Positions 8,059 to 16,856 of a stretch of 32,929 nt of DNA are shown here, in pieces. Position numbers and translations under genes: made by a program. The notes under the pieces were generated by a model. It had not been told where the DNA came from, searched no databases, and saw only the letters and a program-made list of their open reading frames with translations. This DNA comes from Pirellulales bacterium (lineage in GTDB: Bacteria; Planctomycetota; Planctomycetia; Pirellulales; UBA7805). The stretch spans positions 1-32,929 of the forward strand of contig JAQWPY010000050.1 in assembly GCA_029245145.1 (NCBI GenBank). Reading direction: 5' to 3'. Every line of letters starts with the position of its first letter. Position 1 is the first letter of the stretch.

Positions 8059-10020
8059 ATGACACAAAAGAAAAAACCCGCCGTCGGTATTGACCTGGGA
8101 ACGACACATTCCGTTGTCGCTTATTTGGATAGCGAGGGTCGTCCCACAACCATTCATAACTCCGAAGGTGGAATCACCACCCCGAGCGTTGTTTTTTTTG
8201 ACGAAACGGGCCCGGTGGTCGGCAAAGAGGCGTCTCGGACTGCCGCTTTCGAACCCGACATGATTGCCCAGTTTGCCAAGCGGGATATCGGGGCAGCTGC
8301 CTACCAAAAGCAGGTCGGCGGTATGGAGCTTCCGCCCGAGGTCATCGAAGCGATCATCCTGAGAAAACTTAAGGAAGATGCCGAGCTTATCCTGGGTGAG
8401 GTCGAAGATGTTGTGATCACAGTGCCAGCCTATTTTAACGAACCGCGACGGAAAGCGACTCAGGATGCGGGAGAGTTGGCCGGGCTGAATGTACTCGACA
8501 TTATCAATGAACCGACGGCTGCTGCCATCGCATATGGCGTGCATCAAAAATTTTCGCCCTCAGACGAACCGATCGACGGCAAGGAAACCGTTTTGGTTTA
8601 CGACCTTGGCGGTGGAACCTTCGATGCAACACTGATGGAACTTACCAGCAGTCAATACACTGCGATTGCGACAGCAGGTGATGTACATCTCGGAGGGATT
8701 GATTGGGATAATCGCATCTTCGAGTTTGTTGCCGAACAGTTTATCGAGAATTTTCAAACCGATCCGCGGGAAGATGATTCTGCGGCGGAGCGACTCAGGC
8801 AATCTGCGGAGGTAGCAAAAATGGCGCTCACTGCGAGAAGCGCCTACAAAATGCACTGCGAGTACGAGGGCAATCGCCTGCGGCTCGATATCACACGGGA
8901 ACAGTTTCAAGAATTAACGCAAGATCTGGTTGAACGTACGCTCTTTACAATTCGACGGATGCTGAAAGAGGCTTCACGAACGTGGGATGACATCACCAGA
9001 ATTTTGTTGGTTGGTGGGTCGACGCGGATGCCCATGGTCATCGAAGCACTGGAATCTGAATCGGGTGTGGTGGTTACTCGTTCGATATCACCGGACGAAG
9101 CGGTGGCTCACGGTGCTGCCGTCTATGCTAACCTGGTACTCTCGCAACAAAGGGGAGAGCCCACGGATCTTGTGGTGAAGAATGTCAACTCGCATGACTT
9201 GGGTGTCCTTGCAGTGGAATCCAGTACTGGGATGCCGCGGCGCAAAATACTCATACCGAAGAATTCACCACTTCCTGCCATGGGATCGGGCGGATTCAAA
9301 ACTCGGGATGAAAATCAAAAAACGATTGCCGTAAACGTGATTGAAGGTGGCGATGCGAGCGGTCGCAATGCAACGAAGATCGGTGCTTGCGTGGTGTCGA
9401 ATCTTCCCGAGGGCCTCCCTGCCAAGACGGCGGTCGAGGTTCAATTTCAGTATTTGGAGAATGGGCGGCTTACGGTCGACGCCAAGATTCCAAATACCGA
9501 AATTCAGGCCACGTTGGAAATAGAAAGGGCTGCGGGTCTCTCGGAAGAGAAAATGGAATACTGGGAAAAGTGGATTGCCGAAGGTGCCATTTTGACTCCG
9601 ATGGCTGATGTGGAACTGGCCCCAGAGGAGGATTCGGACGAGGTCAACGAGGTCGACGAAATTGAGGAAATTGATTGGGAAGATGCCGGGGAAGAAGTAG
9701 ACGAAGCGGTAGAGGAATTTGATTTCGAGGAGGATTCCACGGACTCCACGGGTTCAACCGAGCCGTCGGCAGAGGGTGCCCCGGAGTCAGGGTTCGATTT
9801 TTCCGACTTTTCGCCGGAAGGTGAAGCGCAGGGTGAAAAGCAAGATCAGGATGATCAGGATATCGAGGAGAGCGAGTTTTTTGCCGCCGAAGGTACAGAA
9901 GGTACAAATGATTCGTCCGAGGTCGCCTTGGACGGACTGGTGACCGAAGATTCGGAATCGCAACAAGATGTCGAGACGGATGATTCGGACCTGGCAAACT
10001 TTCTCAATGACCTCGAGTGA
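8059..10020 (+). CDS. Hsp70 (DnaK)-like protein lacking the usual lid, with a long acidic C-terminal tail
   Basis: A 653-residue Hsp70 relative. The ATPase domain fills about residues 7-365, with phosphate loops IDLGTTHS (11-18) and YDLGGGTFD (181-189), INEPTAAAIAYG (149-160) and LLVGGSTRMP (316-325). A beta-sandwich substrate-binding domain follows (about 372-492), including the NSPLPA segment near 402-407. The helical lid is reduced to a short stretch (about 493-515). From about residue 520 the protein is dominated by Asp, Glu and Ser, and ends in the hydrophobic-containing motif DLANFLNDLE. So it is not ordinary DnaK, which has a full lid and a short EEVD-like end. The start at ATG 8059 is chosen because the preceding TTG codons would add residues before the first strand. 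No dnaJ or grpE is nearby. Role is unknown; a specialised chaperone is a fair guess. Confidence 0.9.
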   Translation: MTQKKKPAVGIDLGTTHSVVAYLDSEGRPTTIHNSEGGITTPSVVFFDETGPVVGKEASRTAAFEPDMIAQFAKRDIGAAAYQKQVGGMELPPEVIEAIILRKLKEDAELILGEVEDVVITVPAYFNEPRRKATQDAGELAGLNVLDIINEPTAAAIAYGVHQKFSPSDEPIDGKETVLVYDLGGGTFDATLMELTSSQYTAIATAGDVHLGGIDWDNRIFEFVAEQFIENFQTDPREDDSAAERLRQSAEVAKMALTARSAYKMHCEYEGNRLRLDITREQFQELTQDLVERTLFTIRRMLKEASRTWDDITRILLVGGSTRMPMVIEALESESGVVVTRSISPDEAVAHGAAVYANLVLSQQRGEPTDLVVKNVNSHDLGVLAVESSTGMPRRKILIPKNSPLPAMGSGGFKTRDENQKTIAVNVIEGGDASGRNATKIGACVVSNLPEGLPAKTAVEVQFQYLENGRLTVDAKIPNTEIQATLEIERAAGLSEEKMEYWEKWIAEGAILTPMADVELAPEEDSDEVNEVDEIEEIDWEDAGEEVDEAVEEFDFEEDSTDSTGSTEPSAEGAPESGFDFSDFSPEGEAQGEKQDQDDQDIEESEFFAAEGTEGTNDSSEVALDGLVTEDSESQQDVETDDSDLANFLNDLE

Positions 10021-10355
10021 TCTCGGGCAATGGGAATCATGCGCATTGCGTAACATGCGGTGAGAGACGTACTGTGCAGCATGTTTTGAAGTATCCCGTC
10101 GGAGTGTTTAATTGGGCAATTCAGGCGACCTGGCTCAACTGTCTTTGCTAGCAGAGATTGATTTATGGGCAAAGCCATTTTTTGAGCTTCTTCGCACAAT
10201 GGATCTGGCTTACCTCCTTTTACCCTTTCGCGGACGTGTTCTAAACTTCAGGAGGGGTTCGTGACGAATGAAGGAGTTGAGTGGTTATTTGTTTCAGGAA
10301 ATAAATAAGGGTCAGATAAGTGCTGCAGAGAGTATGGATTAAAGGAAGCCGACAT
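10021..10355. other. Gene-free stretch of 335 bp
   Basis: Between the Hsp70-like gene and the DUF1573 gene. I see no coding sequence, tRNA-like fold or terminator with a clear T-run. It must hold the promoter of the DUF1573 gene unless that gene is read through from the left; no strong -35/-10 pair stood out by eye. Confidence 0.5.
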
Positions 10356-11369
10356 ATGATTCGCAGCTTGCTGCTTGTGGTCACTCTCGTGGTCAGCTTT
10401 GCCGCACAGAACGCTGGTGCCCAGGAATGGGCAACAAAGATGTTTGATCGCGTGGACTACGATTTTGGAAGTCTTGCCCGCGGTGCCAAATCTGAACACA
10501 CGTTTAAAATCAAAAATCACTTTGAAGAAGACATTCGCATTCAAAGTGTCCAATCAAGTTGCGGCTGCACTATCCCTCAGATCAGCAAAGAAGTTCTAGC
10601 CTCGGGTGAAGAAGCCGAGTTGGTGACCGAATTTGACACGGTCAAGTTCAAAGGGCCCCACTCCGCAACGATTACCGTTACGTTTGCTCCGCCCTTCTCA
10701 GCCGAAGTTCGGCTACAAGTTCGCGGTTATGTCAGACAAGATGTCGTTTTTGAACCAGGCCGCATTGAATTCGGTCAGGTTCCCGCCTCCGATGGCGCCA
10801 GCCAAGCAGTTGCGATCACGTATGCGGGTCAAGACGGTTGGAAAATAGAGGATGTACGCAGTGCCAGTGATAATTACGAAGTTGAACTTCGTGAACTTGA
10901 ACGAGCAGGCAGCCGCGTGGAATACGAAATGCTCGTCCGTCTTAAAAAGACGGCGCCCACCGGCTATCTCAGCGATCAATTGACGTTGGTCACAAGCGAT
11001 TCAGAAAGGCGTTACATTCCCCTGATGGTCGAGGGAAGGATAGTGCCATCCGTTGATGTAGAACCCAAATCATTGCATCTCGGAGTGGTCAGGCCCGGAG
11101 AGTCAGTAACCAAACAGCTAGTGGTTCGTGGAACGACACCCTTCCGCATTCTTGATGTCGCCTGTGAGAAGCCGGATGATTGTTTCCAGTTTGCGGCAAA
11201 TGACAAAGAGAGAAAGCTGCATTTAATTCCGGTGACGTTTACAGCAAGTGATACTCCGGGAAAAATTGTGGAAACAATTCAGATTACCACAGGGTCCCAG
11301 GCCGCCGCCGATTCGGGTGATAAAAAAGCACTTGAGGTCGTGGCACACGTGGAAGTGCTCGAAGATTAA
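10356..11369 (+). CDS. Secreted DUF1573-family protein (Ig-like/ASPM-type beta domains)
   Basis: A 337-residue exported protein. A signal peptide covers about residues 1-22, ending AQNAGA before QEW. The DUF1573 signature follows: VDYDFGSLARGAKSEHTFKI (33-52), then IQSVQSSCGCTIP (62-74) with Cys69 and Cys71. At least two more beta-sandwich repeats can be seen, beginning near VFEPGRIEFGQV and SVDVEPKSLHLGVV. DUF1573 proteins are abundant in planctomycetes and Bacteroidota and have no proven role; the fold resembles Ig-like adhesion or scaffold modules. The ATG at 10356 starts the signal peptide and has AAGGA about ten bases upstream. It is convergent with the zinc-ribbon gene on its right. Confidence 0.88.
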   Translation: MIRSLLLVVTLVVSFAAQNAGAQEWATKMFDRVDYDFGSLARGAKSEHTFKIKNHFEEDIRIQSVQSSCGCTIPQISKEVLASGEEAELVTEFDTVKFKGPHSATITVTFAPPFSAEVRLQVRGYVRQDVVFEPGRIEFGQVPASDGASQAVAITYAGQDGWKIEDVRSASDNYEVELRELERAGSRVEYEMLVRLKKTAPTGYLSDQLTLVTSDSERRYIPLMVEGRIVPSVDVEPKSLHLGVVRPGESVTKQLVVRGTTPFRILDVACEKPDDCFQFAANDKERKLHLIPVTFTASDTPGKIVETIQITTGSQAAADSGDKKALEVVAHVEVLED

Positions 11370-11394
11370 ATCGTGTCATCTCGCGGCACCGTTC

Positions 11395-11883
11395 TCAATT
11401 GCCGCTTCCGAACGAGTTCACCCTCCACAACCAGTCTTGGATGGAACCCTCCGGAAAAAGTTCGAGAATCGGTTCTGCCTTGCCCAAAAAAAGAAGCACA
11501 GCAAGCCCAAGTAAGAGTCCGACGAATCCAAAAAATACGATTCCGAACAGATGCATCAGCGGCGAGATGCGTCGCGATGATTTTGTCTTTCTATCGGAAC
11601 GGATTATTTCTGTTGCCACGCCATCCACCGTCGCACTGCCGAAAATGGGGGCATCAATCAGGGGATCACTTTCCTGATTTGAACCGATGCCGTCGAAACT
11701 GTGATTCGCATCTAACGCCTGAGCCGAATCCTTAACTCTCACCATAGGCAGCGTGTCGGAATCGATCTTTTCCCAAAAAAAAGACGCATCACAGAGGGAA
11801 CATTCTACCTCGGCTGAGAGCGGCACGTCTTGAGAGACCCCCACTTCTTTTTCACAGTGAGGACAGCGAATCAGATTTATCAT
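11395..11883 (-). CDS. Zinc-ribbon protein with one C-terminal membrane segment
   Basis: A 162-residue protein. The N-terminus carries a zinc ribbon with two CxxC pairs, CPHC (Cys7, Cys10) and CSLC (Cys28, Cys31). A polar linker follows, then one strongly hydrophobic segment (HLFGIVFFGFVGLLLGLAVL, about 113-132) and a short tail. The layout resembles the MJ0042-type zinc finger membrane proteins common in planctomycetes and proteobacteria. The ribbon would face the cytoplasm. Function is unknown. It is convergent with the DUF1573 gene and follows the M32 peptidase gene on the same strand with 35 bp between them; its ATG lies downstream of that gene's promoter side only by inference, so co-transcription is not established. 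Confidence 0.75.
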   Translation of the reverse strand: MINLIRCPHCEKEVGVSQDVPLSAEVECSLCDASFFWEKIDSDTLPMVRVKDSAQALDANHSFDGIGSNQESDPLIDAPIFGSATVDGVATEIIRSDRKTKSSRRISPLMHLFGIVFFGFVGLLLGLAVLLFLGKAEPILELFPEGSIQDWLWRVNSFGSGN

Positions 11884-11918
11884 GAGGCGGAATGGCTTTC
11901 GGATTCAATTAATTGATT

Positions 11919-13436
11919 TCAGAGATTGTAGATTTCCGACATCTTTTCCCGCAAGTAGTCGATAAGAAAATGATGCGCAAGGGGCTCACCGGTGACGTGC
12001 TCCACCAACTCGCCCGCGGCGTACCGCTGGCCCCACTGGTGGATATTTTCTTGAAGCCACCTGCGAAAAGGGGCAAAGTCACCATTGGCAATCTGCGCAT
12101 CAAGATCAGAGATATCTTTTTTACACTGCGTAAAAAATTGTGCACTGTATAAATTCCCCAGTGCATAGGTGGGGAAGTAGCCAATGGCACCACCACTCCA
12201 GTGGATGTCCTGCAACACCCCCTCGGCCGGATTTTGCGGCCGCACGCCCAAATACGATTCATATTTTTCGTTCCAGGCATCCGGCAAGTCCGCCACCGCC
12301 AACTGTTCATCTACGAGCAATTGCTCTAACTCAAAGCGAATCAAGATGTGAAGATTATATGTCACCTCGTCGGCTTCCACCCGTATCAACGAGGGAGCGG
12401 TCGTGTTGGCGGCGGCGTAAAACTCATCCAGAGATACTCCGTCGAGCGATGGAGCAAACAATTGCTGGGCGCGAGGATAGAAATGCGTCCAAAAAGCACG
12501 GCTTCTTCCGATCTGATTTTCCCAGATACGCGATTGCGATTCGTGGATTCCCAGCGAGATGGTTTGGCCCGGGGGCAATCCGTACCATTCTTTCTGTAGA
12601 CCCTGTTCATAAATCCCGTGTCCCGCTTCGTGCAGGATACCGAAGAGTGCAGTGGGCAGAAAATGTTCATCGTACCGTGTGGTGATTCGCGTATCGTCGG
12701 GGCCGATTTCAGTACAGAACGGGTGGATTGTGGTGTCGAGCCGTCCTCGCTGAAAATCGAAACCAATCGCCGTGGCAACCTCTTTTCCCAGGATCTTTTG
12801 TTTTTCCATATCGAAAGATTTTTTGAGGCACTCGTCCACATTGAGCGGACTGCGGGCGGTGATTTCTCCGAGCAACGTCACCAGGTCGTCCCGGAGATTG
12901 CCTAAGATGGTCGCGGTCTCAGCGGTGGTGGCCCAGGGCTCATATTCATCGAGCAGCGCATCGTAGCGACACTCGGTAAAACCGACCGCATCCGCCTCTT
13001 GGCACTTCAGTCGCACCATGTGCTCAAGATTTGGAAGGAAGATCGAAAAGTCGTTTTGTTCTCGTGCGCGTTGCCAGTCGTGCTGCCCCTGCACGGCAGT
13101 CCGCGTGATTTCCTTCACCAGCGCAGAGGGCAATTTTTGCTGTCGTTTAAACTGCCGCTTCGACTCCCGGATCACGGTGCTGGTGATCGAATGAGGGTCT
13201 GCATTGAGGGGCGATTCGGTAAGCTTTTCAAGCCACTCGCCCAACTGCGGGTCGGTCCGGCGACTGTGAATCAGGCCGGCCAGGTAGGTCATCTGCTCAC
13301 CGCGATACTCCGCTGCCTCGGGCGGCATGCCGGTCCTCTCATCCCACCCGAGCATTGATAGCGTTGATTCGAGAATTGCCGATTCGCGAAGAAAAGCACA
13401 AAGGTGATCAAAAACAGGCTGATCGGTATCGGGCAT
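11919..13436 (-). CDS. Carboxypeptidase Taq (M32) family metallopeptidase
   Basis: A 505-residue cytosolic metallocarboxypeptidase that removes C-terminal residues from peptides; the length matches the M32 family. The zinc motif is HEAGH (269-273), inside GILHEAGHGIYEQG. Two other family blocks are present: HPFCTEIGPDDTRITTRY (238-255) and IHESQSRIWEN shortly after the zinc site. The N-terminus LGWDERTGMPPEAAEYRGEQ (29-48) is also conserved. The ATG at 13436 is chosen because AAAGGAA lies just upstream; longer frames begin in the divergent intergenic region. It is divergent from the BshB1-like gene, with about 160 bp between the starts, which must hold both promoters. Confidence 0.95.
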   Translation of the reverse strand: MPDTDQPVFDHLCAFLRESAILESTLSMLGWDERTGMPPEAAEYRGEQMTYLAGLIHSRRTDPQLGEWLEKLTESPLNADPHSITSTVIRESKRQFKRQQKLPSALVKEITRTAVQGQHDWQRAREQNDFSIFLPNLEHMVRLKCQEADAVGFTECRYDALLDEYEPWATTAETATILGNLRDDLVTLLGEITARSPLNVDECLKKSFDMEKQKILGKEVATAIGFDFQRGRLDTTIHPFCTEIGPDDTRITTRYDEHFLPTALFGILHEAGHGIYEQGLQKEWYGLPPGQTISLGIHESQSRIWENQIGRSRAFWTHFYPRAQQLFAPSLDGVSLDEFYAAANTTAPSLIRVEADEVTYNLHILIRFELEQLLVDEQLAVADLPDAWNEKYESYLGVRPQNPAEGVLQDIHWSGGAIGYFPTYALGNLYSAQFFTQCKKDISDLDAQIANGDFAPFRRWLQENIHQWGQRYAAGELVEHVTGEPLAHHFLIDYLREKMSEIYNL

Positions 13437-13596
13437 CAAAATTCCTTTTTTTCGGATGTGAGATTCCGCAGAACGAAACATCGACCTGCCAAAGACCTGC
13501 CAAAAAAGCGGATTGATTTTAATCAAAATAAGCGTAGAACGTGAGTCTCGGCCCCATGTTTTCCATCAGACTTTATTTTCGGGAGAGACGTGCGTT

Positions 13597-14292
13597 GTGG
13601 TTGCTTTGGATGTTTTAATTGTGGCTCCTCATCCCGACGATGCGGAGTTGGGCATGGCGGGAACGATTTTGAAGCTCAAACAGGAAGGCCTGAAGGTCGG
13701 AGTGTTGGATTTGACCAGCGGTGAGCCTACGCCTCACGGTTCGGAGGAAATACGCCGTGAGGAAACCGCTGCAGCTACCGAAATTCTTCAGCTCGATTTA
13801 CGTGAGAACCTGGGTCTGCCGAATCGACGTCTCCAGGCGAGTCTCGAAGCCCGTAAAGAACTCGCCGGTTTCATCCGGCAGACGCGGCCCCGCTGGTTGT
13901 TTGCGCCCTATTGGGTCGATGCCCACCCGGACCATGTGGCCGCCACCGAGTTGGTGGAGGCGGCGCGATTTTGGGCGAAGCTCACCAAAACTGATCTTCC
14001 CGGCGACCCGTACCATCCGGAGAGAATTTTTTATTACTTTTCAATCCACTTGAAGTGCGTTCCTCAACCGGCATTTGTTGTGGATATCAGCCAGCATTGG
14101 TCGCAGAAGATGCAAGCCTTAGAGTGCTATCACAGTCAATTCATCGCGGGTCGCCCGACCGAGCCTGCGACGCTGCTTGAGCAGTTACATCACGAGGCAG
14201 CATTCTGGGGAAAATCGATCGGAACGCGGTATGGAGAACCTTTTGCGAGTCGCGAACCGGTGGGCCTGAGTAGTCTGTCGACCCTTCTCTGA
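13597..14292 (+). CDS. bshB1: PIG-L/LmbE family deacetylase, BshB1-type (bacillithiol biosynthesis)
   Basis: Zinc-dependent N-acetyl-sugar deacetylase. In bacillithiol synthesis BshB1 removes the acetyl group from GlcNAc-malate. The 231-residue protein has the zinc motif APHPDDAELGMAG (10-22; His12 and Asp15 as ligands) and the third-ligand region DAHPDHVAATELV. The C-terminal part (IFYYFSIHLKCVPQPAFVVD, then Ser-Gln and QKMQALECYHSQF) is characteristic of BshB1 rather than other LmbE enzymes. The GTG at 13597 is chosen because GGGAG precedes it by about 11 bases and it leaves a normal N-terminus; a TTG at 13606 is the alternative. bshA and bshC are not in this window, so the pathway is inferred from this gene alone. 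Confidence 0.85.
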   Translation: MVALDVLIVAPHPDDAELGMAGTILKLKQEGLKVGVLDLTSGEPTPHGSEEIRREETAAATEILQLDLRENLGLPNRRLQASLEARKELAGFIRQTRPRWLFAPYWVDAHPDHVAATELVEAARFWAKLTKTDLPGDPYHPERIFYYFSIHLKCVPQPAFVVDISQHWSQKMQALECYHSQFIAGRPTEPATLLEQLHHEAAFWGKSIGTRYGEPFASREPVGLSSLSTLL

Positions 14293-14595
14293 GGCACCTC
14301 TCGCCATAAAGAATATCCGCGATATCGTTTCTATCTGCTAGCGGGCAATCGGCATAACGTCCTTTGGGAACAAGGGATAAATCACCTGTATGGACTATGC
14401 CGATAAATACTGCATTGCGGTTTATGTAGCTGGCACGCGCGCGAATTTTCATGATAGCCGGATCAGACTGATAATCCGGAGTAACGGGACCAGACCTGAA
14501 TGGTCGATAAAAAGCGTGGTGCCAAATACATCGGCGAACAACCCCACAACGCTCGACCCCACGGCCTCAGCCGGGTAATAGAAGGAGAACACACC
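14293..14595. other. Gene-free stretch of about 300 bp
   Basis: Between the BshB1-like gene and the 79-residue protein. No coding sequence is supported. A small inverted repeat (CCGGAT ... ATCCGG, about 14458-14480) is present without a T-run. The last 15 bases hold a strong Shine-Dalgarno (AAGGAG) for the next gene. Confidence 0.5.
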
Positions 14596-14835
14596 ATGCC
14601 TCAGGATATTAATGTCTTAGCCATGGTCAAAGGTAGCGAGCGTTACGTCTTTCTGTTCGACGACAGCAGTCGAGCGGCCACATTGCGACTATTGGGGAAG
14701 TATGCATCGGACCCCGATTTGAGTTTTACCTGGTATGACGCAGCGATCCTCTCGCAGCGTATACGGGAAGAGGCCCCGGTCAGTGAGAAACGCTTTGACC
14801 TTCCGCTTCCGCTCGATCAGGATGAACTTCTCTAA
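14596..14835 (+). CDS. Small conserved-looking protein (79 residues) upstream of the Xer recombinase
   Basis: A 79-residue soluble protein beginning MPQDINVLAMVKGSERYVFL. It is supported by a strong ribosome binding site (AAGGAG, eight bases before the ATG), clean codon use and its position 29 bp before the recombinase gene. There is no signal peptide or membrane segment. The sequence has a short beta-hairpin-like start (VLAMVKGSERYVFLFDD) and an acidic end (PLPLDQDELL). I do not recognise a family. The close spacing suggests co-transcription with the recombinase, but a functional tie is only a guess. Confidence 0.75.
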   Translation: MPQDINVLAMVKGSERYVFLFDDSSRAATLRLLGKYASDPDLSFTWYDAAILSQRIREEAPVSEKRFDLPLPLDQDELL

Positions 14836-14864
14836 AATCTAGCGAGCCTCCACGTGGCCTTTCT

Positions 14865-15767
14865 ATGATCCGCACGGCCATTGAAAGCTTCATCGAATAT
14901 CTTCGCGTCGAACGCAACGCCTCGAATCTTACCATCAAAAGTTACGAGGAAGATTTAATTGCCCTGGTGCTCTATTTCGAGGAGACGGAAGGCCGCGAGG
15001 TGGAGCTTTCGGAAGTGACCACGCTCGAACTCCGCCGATTCGTTGCAGAATTACAGCAGGCGGGTTATGCAAAATCGACGATCTCCCGAAAACTGGCCTG
15101 TCTGAGAAGTTTTTTCCGTTTTGCCATGCGCGAAGGATGGGTTGAGGCAAATATTGCCAAGCCGCTGCGCAACCCGCGGGCGGGGCGAAAATTACCCCAC
15201 TTCCTTTCGGCAGAAGAAATTGCCCGCTTGCTCGAAAGCCCTCCTTCCACCAATGCTTCGGGAGTACGTGACCGCGCCATTTTAGAGACCATGTACTCTG
15301 CCGGTTTGCGCGTGAGCGAATTAGTCGGCCTCTCGATTGAAGACATCGACTTCACCTCAGGACTCGTCCGGGTACGGGGAAAGGGTCGCAAAGAGCGACT
15401 TTCTCCGCTCGGATCGTATGCTCAAAAAGCGATTAAAGACTGGCTCTCCCAAAGAGAGCCCAATCCAAAAGCGACCAAAGAGCATGCATCGGCCGTCTTT
15501 CTCAATCGCTTCGGCAACCGATTGACTTCTCGAAGTGTGGGTCGCATGCTCGAAAAATATCTCAAACAGTGCGGGCTCGACCAGCGCACGAGTCCGCACA
15601 CGCTGCGGCACAGTTTTGCAACGCACCTGCTCGATCGTGGGGCCGATATCCGGAGCGTCCAGGAACTTTTGGGCCACAAAAGCCTGATCACCACTCAAAT
15701 TTATACGCACGTCAGTACGGAGCGACTCCGCGAAGTCTATGAAAGTGCGCATCCGAGAGCCGGATAG
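14865..15767 (+). CDS. xerD: Xer-family tyrosine recombinase (XerC/XerD)
   Basis: A 300-residue site-specific recombinase, likely acting at the chromosomal dif site to resolve dimers. The N-terminal SAM-like core-binding domain fills about 1-95; the catalytic domain follows. All catalytic residues are present: Arg149 (SAGLRVSELVGL), Lys173 in RGKGRKERLSPLG, His245 and Arg248 (PHTLRHSFATHLLDRG), His271 (ELLGHKS) and the nucleophile Tyr280 (TQIYTHV). Length and motifs are those of chromosomal XerC/XerD rather than phage or integron integrases; no integron-specific insertion is seen between the second and third boxes. Which of C or D it is cannot be settled here. It is convergent with the response regulator, 19 bp apart. 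Confidence 0.92.
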   Translation: MIRTAIESFIEYLRVERNASNLTIKSYEEDLIALVLYFEETEGREVELSEVTTLELRRFVAELQQAGYAKSTISRKLACLRSFFRFAMREGWVEANIAKPLRNPRAGRKLPHFLSAEEIARLLESPPSTNASGVRDRAILETMYSAGLRVSELVGLSIEDIDFTSGLVRVRGKGRKERLSPLGSYAQKAIKDWLSQREPNPKATKEHASAVFLNRFGNRLTSRSVGRMLEKYLKQCGLDQRTSPHTLRHSFATHLLDRGADIRSVQELLGHKSLITTQIYTHVSTERLREVYESAHPRAG

Positions 15768-15786
15768 AAAATCAAACGCTAGAACA

Positions 15787-16416
15787 CTAGACGATGTTTC
15801 TGCGGACCGCCCAGACGGCTGCCTGCGTGCGATCCGAAACACGTATTTTACGGAGAATGTTCTGCACGTGCTCTTTGACCGTCTCGATGCTGATCTGCAG
15901 CGAGTTGGCAATTTCGCGATTGCTCAAGCCGAGGGCAATGTGCCTAAGCACCTGCGATTCCCGATTTGTGAGCGACACATCATCTCCCGCACTCTTTTTT
16001 GATCCTAAAGTCGAAGCCACACTATAGAGCAAGCCGACTTCGATCGGCGATTCGCCGCTGGCGGCCGCTTTGATGACTCGCACCAAATCGTCGCGACTCG
16101 TCCCTTTGGTGACATAATCGCACGCTCCGAGCGCGTGTGCGCGGGCGACATACGTGGGATTATCGTAGGTTGATAGGATGACCACCGGTATATTGGGCTC
16201 GAGCTTTTTAATTTGCTCCAGTGCGTCCAATCCGCTGCCTTCGTTCATGCGGACGTCCAACAGAACCACATCAGGGCGTTTTTGAACCGTTTGCTCAACC
16301 GCATCTTTCGTATTTTCGACCGTGGCAACGACAGAGATATCGGTCCCCGAAAATAAACCATCCAAACCACTTCGGATCATCGGGTGGTCATCAGCGATGA
16401 GAACAGAGATTGCCAT
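15787..16416 (-). CDS. NarL/FixJ-type response regulator (receiver plus LuxR helix-turn-helix)
   Basis: A 209-residue two-component DNA-binding regulator. The receiver has the acidic pair Asp9-Asp10 (LIADDHPMIRSGLDG), the phospho-acceptor Asp54 (VVLLDVRMNEGSG) and the conserved Lys in CDYVTKGTSRDDLV. The C-terminal LuxR-type domain (about 142-205) reads LTNRESQVLRHIALGLSNREIANSLQISIETVKEHVQNILRK-like in order, with a standard recognition helix. The ATG at 16416 gives a normal receiver start and has GGAG ten bases upstream. It is divergent from the NtrC-type gene, separated by about 440 bp. No histidine kinase is adjacent, so the partner is unknown. Confidence 0.92.
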   Translation of the reverse strand: MAISVLIADDHPMIRSGLDGLFSGTDISVVATVENTKDAVEQTVQKRPDVVLLDVRMNEGSGLDALEQIKKLEPNIPVVILSTYDNPTYVARAHALGACDYVTKGTSRDDLVRVIKAAASGESPIEVGLLYSVASTLGSKKSAGDDVSLTNRESQVLRHIALGLSNREIANSLQISIETVKEHVQNILRKIRVSDRTQAAVWAVRRNIV

Positions 16417-16856
16417 CCGTCGAATACTCCAGCAGGTGTTGCCCCGAACCGACCGTAAATCAGACACATTCCGGTCGGGGAGGCGGCTTGGGTGATCTCT
16501 CGCGACCGGGGAAATCCACCAGTTTATTATGCCGTAGACCCCCGGTCATCGAAAGAGGGACGGGCGGGAGAAAAGGGTTTTCGCTGCTCCACAAGATGGC
16601 CCCACTGCTTTGCAGAAAATCCCCGGCAGTCGGTGAGCCAGAAGTGCAGCCCGCAGGACGACTGGGAGGAGTTGTAACGATTGCAACGGAAATTCAGCTC
16701 AAATAATACATCCTCTCTTTTGACCGCAGGCACGTTCTGACGTAGATACATAACACCACTGCATTTCCCCCACGCTTTGGTATTGGTTTGCCCCGGGCAC
16801 CGTGATTGCCCCGGGGACACGATCACCGCAGATGCTGATTGAAGGGGAGTGCAACG
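16417..16856. other. Gene-free divergent region of 440 bp between two response-regulator genes
   Basis: No coding sequence is supported. The region must hold the promoters of both flanking regulators. Its right end contains two 13-bp direct repeats (separate entry) and the Shine-Dalgarno AAGGGGAG of the NtrC-type gene. I looked for a -24/-12 (sigma-54) promoter; near matches have the wrong spacing. Confidence 0.55.
16788..16818 (+). repeat. Two 13-bp direct repeats upstream of the NtrC-type gene
   Basis: TTGCCCCGGGCAC (16788-16800) and TTGCCCCGGGGAC (16806-16818) match at 12 of 13 positions and start 18 bp apart, close to two helical turns. Each contains a CCCCGGG palindromic core. They end 38 bp before the start codon, a position suited to an operator or to the regulator's own binding site. 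Function is inference. Confidence 0.5.

Noticed and set aside
14865-15767. The Xer recombinase as an integron integrase serving the nearby cassette-like array
   Set aside because: Its length and motifs are those of chromosomal XerC/D, no integrase-specific insertion is seen, and two regulator genes lie between it and the array.
16593-16612. Sigma-54 (-24/-12) promoter TGGCCC...TTGCA upstream of the NtrC-type gene
   Set aside because: The GG and GC elements are 14 bases apart instead of the required 12. A second near match at about 16778-16792 is short by one base.
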